Source: Hyphomicrobiales bacterium (GTDB lineage Bacteria; Pseudomonadota; Alphaproteobacteria; Rhizobiales; JAJFHB01). From it: a stretch of 44,491 bases of DNA. The DNA lies in contig JAJFHL010000154.1 in assembly GCA_021775615.1 (NCBI GenBank), forward strand, positions 1 through 44,491, written 5' to 3'. Below the pieces are notes generated by a model that was not told the DNA's origin, did not search any database, and saw only the letters and a program-made list of their open reading frames with translations. Made by a program: the position numbers and the translations under genes. Positions 36,828-44,491 of the stretch are shown piece after piece (positions within the stretch are counted from its first letter, which is position 1; each line of letters starts with the position of its first letter).

Positions 36828-37235
36828 CTAGCTGTCGTCGCCTGACAGCACACGGCTGGCGACATTGATGTATTTGCGGCCGGCCTCCTGGGCCTGGATG
36901 ATGGCGTCCGACAGGCTGGATTCGGTTCGGACACTGGCCAGCTTGATGAGCATCGGCAGGTTGACCCCGGCGATAACCTCCACATTCGCGTTGTCCATGA
37001 CAGAAATCGCCAGATTTGACGGGGTGCCGCCGAACATGTCGGTCAGCAGGATCACGCCATCGCCGCCGTCCGCCTGGGAGATCGCTTGCAGAATGTCTGT
37101 GCGGCGCTGTTCCATGTCATCGTCGGGGCCGATCGAGATGGCCTCGAAGCTCTCCTGCGGTCCGACGACATGCTCCATGGCCGCGCGAAACTCGGCAGCG
37201 AGCCGACCATGGGTTACAAGCACCAGTCCAATCAT
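36828..37235 (-). CDS. PTS EIIA component, mannose family
   Basis: A 135-aa EIIA-Man-type protein that receives phosphate from HPr. The active His9 is in LVLVTHGRLAAEF, and GVILLTDMFGGTPSNLA is the conserved core. In alphaproteobacteria this protein is not linked to EIIB, EIIC or EIID transport units, so it likely acts as a signalling partner, perhaps for metabolic enzymes or sensor kinases. It stands between hprK (135-bp gap) and ptsH. The start ATG at 37235 gives the normal N-terminus (MIGLVLVTHG). Confidence 0.95.
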   Translation of the reverse strand: MIGLVLVTHGRLAAEFRAAMEHVVGPQESFEAISIGPDDDMEQRRTDILQAISQADGGDGVILLTDMFGGTPSNLAISVMDNANVEVIAGVNLPMLIKLASVRTESSLSDAIIQAQEAGRKYINVASRVLSGDDS

Positions 37236-37370
37236 ATGCTACCGCCATCAATACGAAACCCTGCCGTCCTGCCGACAGGTCCAGGGGGGCGCGGAGCGTA
37301 ATCCGCGATCCGCGGCGGTATCATTGCCGCATTGCCGGGCGAGTTCAAGCGCCACGGTATGCAAATACCC

Positions 37371-37862
37371 CTAACCATCGGCCTGGATGGGCACGTCGTT
37401 GGCGAAGCGCCCGGCGGCCATGGCCTGGACCATGGCGCGGACCTTTGCGGGCGCGGACGCTTCGAACGCATTGAGGAAGAGCTGAGGAAGCACGATGCCG
37501 GCGATGTCCGTCACCTGGCGATCGAAGTCTGGAATGCGCTCGGTCTCGCTCGGCGTCCCAAGCCGGACGGCGAGGCGCACCGTCGTTTCCGTGATATAGG
37601 GCACCGAAACGATGCCGATACCCCTGACCTCGAGGCGCCCTCGCAGCGCATCGGGCGCCCGGGCGGCGAGCCCATCTGCCGACGCTTCAACCAGCACCTG
37701 GTCATCGGCCACGAGAACGGCGCCCGGCGGTGCCGTCTCGACCATGCTGCCGGCGCACTCCACCAGCCTCAGGGCAAGGTCCGACTTGCCGCTGCCCGGC
37801 GGTCCGAGAAGCAGGACGCCGGTGCCGCTGACTTGGACGCATGTTGCATGCAGGTTTTGCAT
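37371..37862 (-). CDS. hprK: HPr kinase/phosphorylase, short alphaproteobacterial type
   Basis: Phosphorylates HPr on its serine and so links the PTS to cell state. The 163-aa product is the short form that lacks the N-terminal domain of Firmicutes HprK. The P-loop GPPGSGKSDLA (residues 20-30) and the following VLVADDQVLVE, which holds the catalytic acid pair, are clear; GRLEVRGIGIVSVPYI is the family signature. The start at 37862 is 10 bp after the chvG stop. Order chvI-chvG-hprK-EIIA-ptsH is conserved in rhizobia. Confidence 0.94.
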   Translation of the reverse strand: MQNLHATCVQVSGTGVLLLGPPGSGKSDLALRLVECAGSMVETAPPGAVLVADDQVLVEASADGLAARAPDALRGRLEVRGIGIVSVPYITETTVRLAVRLGTPSETERIPDFDRQVTDIAGIVLPQLFLNAFEASAPAKVRAMVQAMAAGRFANDVPIQADG

Positions 37863-37872
37863 CTGTGCCGGC

Positions 37873-39681
37873 TCAGCGCTCTGCGGTTTCAGGGTTCCAC
37901 ACCGGCAGGCGAACCACAAACCGCGCTCCGACGATATCATCCCGGCGGTCGGGGTCTTGTGAGTATCTGTTCTCGGCCCAGATCTGCCCTTCATGGGCTT
38001 CGACGATCTGTTTTGAAATGCTCAGGCCAAGGCCGGAGTTCTTGCCGAACGCTTCGCCTTCCGGCCGGTCGGTGTAGAATCTTCGGAAGATCTGCTGAAG
38101 ATTGTCCGGCGGTACCCCTGGTCCGTCATCGTCCACGGTGATCACCACTTCGTCTTCCTCACGGTGCGCGTGTACCCGCACCTCGCCGTTTTCCGGGGAG
38201 AACGAGCGTGCATTGTCGATGAGATTGCGCAGCACCTGTCCAAGCCTGATGTCGTGGCCCATGACGATATAGGGGTTGATCAGCGCGTCCTCCTCCGGCC
38301 GGTCTTCAATATCCAGAGCGATGGAGGCCTCGCGGTCTTTGCGCAATTCGTTGGCGATCGCCACCACCGTCTCAAGCAGGATGACCAGATAGACCCTTTC
38401 GGCCTCCGCGCGCGCCAGTTCGGCATCGAGCCGCGAGGCATCGGAGATGTCGCTGATCAGGCGGTCGAGCCGATTGACGTCCTCATGGACGATTTCGATC
38501 AGGCGCGCCCTGGCGGCGTCATCCTTGACCCGCGGCAGGGTTTCAACGGCGCTGAGAAGCGAGGTCAGTGGATTCTTGAGCTCATGGGCAACATCGGCGG
38601 CGAAGCTTTCGATGGCGTCGATGCGGCTGTACATCGCCTCGGTCATGTCGCGCAGGGCACCTGAGAGATGGCCGATCTCATCTTTCTTCATGGTGAGATC
38701 GGGGATTTCCACGCGCTTTTGCACACCGCGGCGCACCCTTTGTGCCGCACGCGCCAGACGTCCGACCGGCGCGGCGATGAATGCGGCCAGCAGGACCGAA
38801 GACATGATGGCAACCGCCAGCGCGACCATGAAAACGCGCATGATCGCGGCGCGTTCGGCGCGTACGATCCCGTCAATATCGCCGCCTTTGGTGGTCAGTA
38901 CGAGCGCTCCCAGCACGGTGTTGAGGCGGCGGATCGGTACCGCCAAATTGACGATGGTTTGCTGGTCCCGATTGATCCGCACCGTTCCGGTGGGTTCATC
39001 TTCCAGGGCGCGCACGATCTCGGGAAACTCCATGCCGTTATCGAGCTCGAAGTCTTTCTGCAGCGGCAGGTCCGATCCGAACAGAGCGTCGAACCCGCGG
39101 CGCCACAGCTGCAGGTACCACGGGTCGGCGTCCTGCTCCGGCGGGTCGAGATCGAACGACAGGATGTCGCTTTGGCCGAACAGATCAGCGGAGTTGACAA
39201 CAAGCACGCCGTCCCGGTCGTAGATCCGCGCCACCACGTCGGCGCCGGCGAGCAGGTGCCGCAGGAACGGGGAGACGCGCTCAGGGTTGAGCGGAAAATC
39301 GAGACTGTCGACCTCTTCTTCGGCCGGGTCGATCTCTTCACCTGCCTGCAGCTCGAGCAACCGGTCCGGGTCGATTGTGATGGCGTCGGTGTCAAATGTC
39401 GCGGAGCCGGCGACGGCGGCGGCGATGATTTCGCCCTGGGTGCGCAGGCTGGTGATGCGCGCCTCGGTGAGGCCCTTCTGGAACTGGTTGAGATAGAGAA
39501 TTCCGACCGTCAGGATGATCAGGCCGAGAATGTTGAACATGACGATACGGCTTGGCAGGCTGCGAAAGCCGTAGCGACGAATGTCTGTCGCAAGGTCTAT
39601 GACGAGGCGGCGCGCACTTTTTATCGCCGCTGGAACCCTGTCCCGCGTCTGTGGGGCGTTGCCTTCGGTTTCCACGACCAC
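37873..39681 (-). CDS. chvG: Sensor histidine kinase ChvG
   Basis: Membrane sensor of the ChvG-ChvI system, which in rhizobia and Agrobacterium governs envelope, acid and host-entry genes. The 602-aa product has a first membrane helix at about residues 46-66, a ~210-residue periplasmic sensor, a second helix at about 280-302, a HAMP region, and the H-box FAADVAHELKNPLTSL with phosphoacceptor His366. The ATP domain shows QVLRNLIDNARSFSP, DDDGPGVPP and NSGLGLSISKQIV. The start is GTG at 39681 without a strong ribosome site, so it could lie a few codons away. It is separated from chvI by 233 bp containing repeat element 3. Confidence 0.95.
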   Translation of the reverse strand: MVVETEGNAPQTRDRVPAAIKSARRLVIDLATDIRRYGFRSLPSRIVMFNILGLIILTVGILYLNQFQKGLTEARITSLRTQGEIIAAAVAGSATFDTDAITIDPDRLLELQAGEEIDPAEEEVDSLDFPLNPERVSPFLRHLLAGADVVARIYDRDGVLVVNSADLFGQSDILSFDLDPPEQDADPWYLQLWRRGFDALFGSDLPLQKDFELDNGMEFPEIVRALEDEPTGTVRINRDQQTIVNLAVPIRRLNTVLGALVLTTKGGDIDGIVRAERAAIMRVFMVALAVAIMSSVLLAAFIAAPVGRLARAAQRVRRGVQKRVEIPDLTMKKDEIGHLSGALRDMTEAMYSRIDAIESFAADVAHELKNPLTSLLSAVETLPRVKDDAARARLIEIVHEDVNRLDRLISDISDASRLDAELARAEAERVYLVILLETVVAIANELRKDREASIALDIEDRPEEDALINPYIVMGHDIRLGQVLRNLIDNARSFSPENGEVRVHAHREEDEVVITVDDDGPGVPPDNLQQIFRRFYTDRPEGEAFGKNSGLGLSISKQIVEAHEGQIWAENRYSQDPDRRDDIVGARFVVRLPVWNPETAER

Positions 39682-39809
39682 GGCGCAGGACTAAGGATTG
39701 TACGGGCGAATCCGATTCACTTCGGCCCGGTCACGACATTCTATGGCGGGACGCTTCCCGCCGGTCGAATCCATGTATCCCATCGCAAAGTGACTCCGAA
39801 CAGCCCCTT

Positions 39810-39917
39810 GATCACGATTGACTCAGGTGGGTTCGCCCAAGTCGATCGTGATCGAATCTACGGTTTAGAGTGGGATCGAACGGAAAGCCGGTATCCGCTT
39901 TTCCTGATTCCACTCTA
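39810..39917 (-). repeat. Double-palindrome intergenic element, copy 3
   Basis: Palindrome one spans 39810-39853 (GATCACGATTGACT paired with AGTCGATCGTGATC). Palindrome two spans 39866-39917 (TAGAGTGGGATC with GATTCCACTCTA). The central GGTATCCGCTTTTCCTGAT is nearly identical to copy 2. Its last three bases provide the TAG stop of chvI on the minus strand. It lies in the chvI-chvG gap, in the same orientation relative to the upstream gene as copies 1 and 2. Confidence 0.9.
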
Positions 39918-40613
39918 GGCTTCTTTGAAGCGGTAGCCGACTCCATACAGGGTTTCGATCGCATCGAAGCTGTCGTCCACCAGCTTGAACTTCTTGCGCA
40001 GCCGTTTGATGTGGCTGTCGATTGTTCTGTCATCCACGTAGACCTGATCGTCATAGGCCGCATCCATCAGGGCGTCGCGGCTTTTGACAATGCCGGGGCG
40101 CTGCGCCAGGGCCTGCAGGATCAGGAATTCGGTGACGGTCAGCGTCACCTGCCGGGCCTCCCAGGTGCACGAATGCCGCTCGGGATCCATCAAGAGCTTG
40201 CCGCGCTCGATAACCCGCGTTTCATTGTCGTTGGAACTGGCGATCTCGCGTGGTGCGGCGCGGCGCAGAACCGCCTTGACGCGCTCCACCAGCAGCCGCT
40301 GGGAGAACGGTTTGCGGATAAAATCGTCCGCACCCATCTTGAGGCCGAACAATTCGTCGATTTCGTCGTCCTTCGACGTCAGGAAAATCACCGGAAGCTC
40401 GGAAATCTGCCGCAGCCGGCGCAGCAGCTCCATGCCGTCCATGCGCGGCATCTTGATGTCGAGGATCGCTATGTCCGGTGGCGTTGCCTGTAGAGCGGTC
40501 AGCGCCGAGGCGCCGTCCGTATACGTTTGTGTGCGGTACCCCTCCGCCTCCAGTGCCATGCTGACCGAAGTCAGAATGTGCCGGTCGTCATCGACGAGCG
40601 CGATTGTTGGCAT
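39915..40613 (-). CDS. chvI: Response regulator ChvI
   Basis: DNA-binding partner of ChvG, 232 aa in the OmpR family. The receiver domain has the acidic pocket VDDD and phosphoacceptor Asp52 in [12 protein letters not shown], with the switch Thr and Lys in FLTSKDD and RKPFS. The winged-helix domain (about 135-230) ends in [15 protein letters not shown] and TLYGVGYRF. The start at 40613 ([11 protein letters not shown]) matches homologues; an ATG at 40625 with AAGGGA farther upstream is the alternative. The TAG stop codon is part of repeat element 3. It is divergent from pckA across a 468-bp gap. Confidence 0.96.
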   Translation of the reverse strand: MPTIALVDDDRHILTSVSMALEAEGYRTQTYTDGASALTALQATPPDIAILDIKMPRMDGMELLRRLRQISELPVIFLTSKDDEIDELFGLKMGADDFIRKPFSQRLLVERVKAVLRRAAPREIASSNDNETRVIERGKLLMDPERHSCTWEARQVTLTVTEFLILQALAQRPGIVKSRDALMDAAYDDQVYVDDRTIDSHIKRLRKKFKLVDDSFDAIETLYGVGYRFKEA

Positions 40614-40884
40614 GGTTTTTCCCATTATGTGCAATGTCCCTTGCGGCGGCTTAATCAGTGAACTGGGGCAAATTGTGGCGACAACCTCCCATTGCCCTGA
40701 TCTGTGTATCCGGGCAATAGCGGTAATTCGCGGCGCAGAGCATGTTTCACCTGTCCGGTTTTAACATTATGGCGGGCAAAACAACAGCGATCTGCACGGG
40801 TCCCTATGTGGGGGGCCGAAAACCGATTTTCACCCCGTATTATGAAACTTGGTTGACGTGTCGTCGCAGGCGGGCATCGGGGCC

Positions 40885-40912
40885 TTGCTGGCGGGGCCGG
40901 TTTTTTCTATAC
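40885..40912 (+). promoter_or_regulatory. Candidate pckA promoter in the chvI-pckA gap
   Basis: TTGCTG (40885-40890) and CTATAC (40907-40912) are 16 bp apart and would give a leader of about 160 nt. The whole 40614-41081 gap must also hold the leftward chvI promoter, which I could not pin down. No gene or RNA is supported in it. Confidence 0.35.
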
Positions 40913-41081
40913 CTCGCCGTCATCGCGGAGGCACAATATCCAGAGGATTTTCAGCGGGCGATGCGCGACAGCGCTTGCGGATTGCGTTAATCTCAAAAGA
41001 AAAATCAAGCTGAAAGGTCTCGATGCCGGAGATCAATATGCGCGTTGCGGACAGTGAGTTCGAGAAAACGGGGAGAAAGCG

Positions 41082-42695
<1,614 letters not shown>

Positions 42696-42707
42696 CTCCG
42701 CGGAAAC

Positions 42708-44207
42708 ATGACATCCAGGTTCAAAGGCGCGGTTGCCGCCGGCCATCCGCTGACGGCGCAGGCGGCGGCCGACGTTCTGGCCGACGGCGGAACCGCTGTC
42801 GATGCGGCGGTTGCCGGCCTGTGGATGGCCTGCCTGGCGGAACCGGTGCTGGCCTCGCCCGGCGGCGGCGGCTTCTTGATGGCCCATGACGGGGCATCGG
42901 GCGAAACCGCGCTTTACGACTTCTTCGTCCAGACACCGCTTTGCAAAAGAGACGCCGATACCCTCGAATTCAGGGGCGTCCATGCCGACTTCGGGACCGC
43001 CACCCAGGAGTTTCACATCGGCCACGGCGCTTCAGCGACGCCGGGCTTTATCCCCGGGCTCTACCAGGTACACGCCGATCTCGGCGTCACGCCGATGGCG
43101 GAGCTTCTGCAGCCCGCCGCGGCCGCGGCGCGCGATGGCATCGCCATCACCGGGTTCCAGGCCTGTCTGTCGAATGTCGTTTCGCCAATCCTCAAAGCCA
43201 ATGACACGAGCCGCGCTCTCTATGCCCCAGATGGCGAACTTCTTCCCGAAGCCGCCATCTTCGCCAATGAGGGACTTGCAGACTTTTTCGATGGCCTGGC
43301 GCGTGGCGGCATGACGTTCCACGACAACGAAGCGGTGCCGCGTTTCTGCGCCGCACAGGCCGGCGAGGGCCAGTTGCGGGCAGATGACTTTGCCGCCTAC
43401 GAGGTGCACCGGCGCCCGCCGCTGTCGCTGCAGCTCTGCGACGCCGAAATCTCGCTCAATCCGCCGCCGTCCGCCGGCGGCGCGTTCATCGCCACCGCGC
43501 TCGGGCATCTCAACGCCGAGGACGGCGTGCCCGGCGTCCGGCTGGCGGATGCGCTCAGCCAAGCCGATCAGGCGCGGATCAGGCACAAGGGCAATGTCGC
43601 CAGAATGCTTCTGGACGTTGCCTTTGGCGGTGGCGATGAAGAAGGCGGCGGCCCGGCGACCCGCGGCACCACGCATATTTCGGTCATCGACGCCGCCGGC
43701 AACGCAGCCTCGGCGACCGTGTCGAACGGCTCCGGCAACGGCCAGGTGGTCGCCGGCTATGGCTTTATGTTGAACAACATGCTGGGCGAGGCGGACCTCA
43801 ATCGCGGCGGTTTCCACAAATGGCGCGAGAACGCGCGGCTTTCGTCCAACATGTGCCCGGCTCTCGCCATCTCGGCCGACGGCGGGCTGGTGGCGCTCGG
43901 CTCCGGCGGATCCAACCGCATCCGCTCGTCCGTCTTCCAGGTGCTGGTGCGCATGGTGCGCGACGGCATGGCGCCACGCGACGCGGTGCACGCGGCCCGC
44001 GTCCACGTCGAGGACGGCCATCTCGATTTCGAAGACGACATCGATCAAGACGCCCGAGCCGCCCTCATCGCACAATTCCCGGACCACCGCGCCTGGCCCG
44101 AGCGCAATCTCTTCTACGGCGGCGTCCACACGGTGCGCCGCGCCGCCGACGGCAGCTTCGAGGCGGTGGGCGATGCGCGGCGGGCGGGGACAGCGATGGT
44201 GGTGTGA
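42708..44207 (+). CDS. Gamma-glutamyltransferase-family Ntn-hydrolase
   Basis: A 499-aa member of the GGT family, which self-cleaves and transfers gamma-glutamyl groups from glutathione or related amides. The large-subunit part has GGTAVDAAVAGLWMACLAEP and SPGGGGFLM. The nucleophile is Thr321 in RGTTHISVID, giving a small subunit of 179 residues. GSGGSNRIRS fits the substrate-side loop. Unlike E. coli Ggt it has no signal peptide and is shorter than the usual 530-580 aa, so it may work in the cytoplasm on another gamma-glutamyl or acyl compound. The ATG at 42708 has GCGGA upstream. It directly follows pckA. Confidence 0.88.
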   Translation: MTSRFKGAVAAGHPLTAQAAADVLADGGTAVDAAVAGLWMACLAEPVLASPGGGGFLMAHDGASGETALYDFFVQTPLCKRDADTLEFRGVHADFGTATQEFHIGHGASATPGFIPGLYQVHADLGVTPMAELLQPAAAAARDGIAITGFQACLSNVVSPILKANDTSRALYAPDGELLPEAAIFANEGLADFFDGLARGGMTFHDNEAVPRFCAAQAGEGQLRADDFAAYEVHRRPPLSLQLCDAEISLNPPPSAGGAFIATALGHLNAEDGVPGVRLADALSQADQARIRHKGNVARMLLDVAFGGGDEEGGGPATRGTTHISVIDAAGNAASATVSNGSGNGQVVAGYGFMLNNMLGEADLNRGGFHKWRENARLSSNMCPALAISADGGLVALGSGGSNRIRSSVFQVLVRMVRDGMAPRDAVHAARVHVEDGHLDFEDDIDQDARAALIAQFPDHRAWPERNLFYGGVHTVRRAADGSFEAVGDARRAGTAMVV

Positions 44208-44226
44208 GGGCGCGGCGGTTTTTAGT

Positions 44227-44491
44227 GACGTTCAAGCGCCACTGAGGCTGCGCTCGCGTCGCTCGCTGATCGTCGCTTGCGCTCCTCCGGCGTCCCTCTC
44301 GAGGCGAGACGAGTTTTTCCGGCGGGTTGCTGCCACGTTTGTGTCTGCCTCCCTCCGACCAAAGGGAGGCAAGCGCGACCGCCCGCCGGGCGGTCAGCCC
44401 GCCCTCGCGGAGGCCCGCGCTTCAGCGCGGATCAGCCGTGAGCGACATCTTCATGAGACGTTCAAGCGCCACTGAGGCTGCGCTCGCGTCG
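44227..44491. repeat. 35-bp direct repeat with 230-bp period, reaching the window end
   Basis: The 35 bases at 44227-44261 recur exactly at 44457-44491, which is the last base of the window. Between them lie three hairpins in a row: GCCTCCCT/AGGGAGGC (44347-44354 with 44363-44370), GACCGCCCG/CGGGCGGTC (44377-44385 with 44387-44395) and CCGCGC/GCGCGG (44415-44420 with 44425-44430). No gene is supported after 44207. The true repeat length and copy number cannot be seen because the sequence stops. Confidence 0.8.

Overview
This GC-rich window is best explained as chromosomal core DNA of an alphaproteobacterium, most likely Hyphomicrobiales (Rhizobiales). The evidence is the block of genes around chvI-chvG-hprK-EIIA-ptsH-ahcY, a DivL-type pseudo-histidine-kinase with tyrosine at the phosphoacceptor site, an FYDLN-type acidic protein beside aroA, a TsaE-kinase fusion next to a MurU-type enzyme, AddAB instead of RecBCD, and an AccD with a degenerate zinc finger. 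A TRAP transporter and a betaine-type ABC transporter suit a marine or saline lifestyle, but that is inference.

Layout. Positions 1-2937 (minus) hold a tripartite TRAP uptake system (dctP-dctQ-dctM, the last cut by the window edge). Then come an exported protein of unknown function (3203-4723, minus), tRNA-Ala(GGC) (4996-5071, minus) and an acidic TIGR02300-type protein (5206-5622, minus). From 5784 to 18492 most genes read rightward: aroA, rpsA, sppA, ihfB, lapA, an ornithine-cyclodeaminase-family gene, pyrF, trpF, trpB, trpA, accD and folC. One small secreted protein (12203-12472) runs the other way. The cmk gene that usually lies between aroA and rpsA is absent.

From 18491 to 40613 everything reads leftward: chvI, chvG, hprK, a mannose-type EIIA, ptsH (HPr), ahcY, a betaine-type ABC transporter (proX, proV, proW), divL, a TsaE-AmgK fusion, murU, addB, addA and trxA, ending in a canonical intrinsic terminator. 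From 41082 the genes read rightward again: pckA, then a gamma-glutamyltransferase-family gene. The window ends in a 35-bp direct repeat with a 230-bp period.

How the genes work together. ChvI/ChvG is an envelope and acid-stress two-component system next to a regulatory PTS (HPr kinase, HPr, EIIA) with no sugar permease, so the PTS probably signals carbon or nitrogen state. AhcY recycles S-adenosylhomocysteine and has a candidate SahR operator upstream. The TsaE-AmgK fusion plus MurU would supply UDP-MurNAc by cell-wall recycling, and TsaE also serves tRNA t6A synthesis. TrpFBA, AroA, PyrF, AccD and FolC are housekeeping biosynthesis.

The most distinctive unexplained structure is a family of three ~110-bp intergenic elements (30660-30771, 33509-33621, 39810-39917). 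Each is made of two successive palindromes. Each lies in the same orientation just after the stop codon of a leftward gene, and two of them supply that stop codon themselves. Their architecture recalls the RIME elements of rhizobia.
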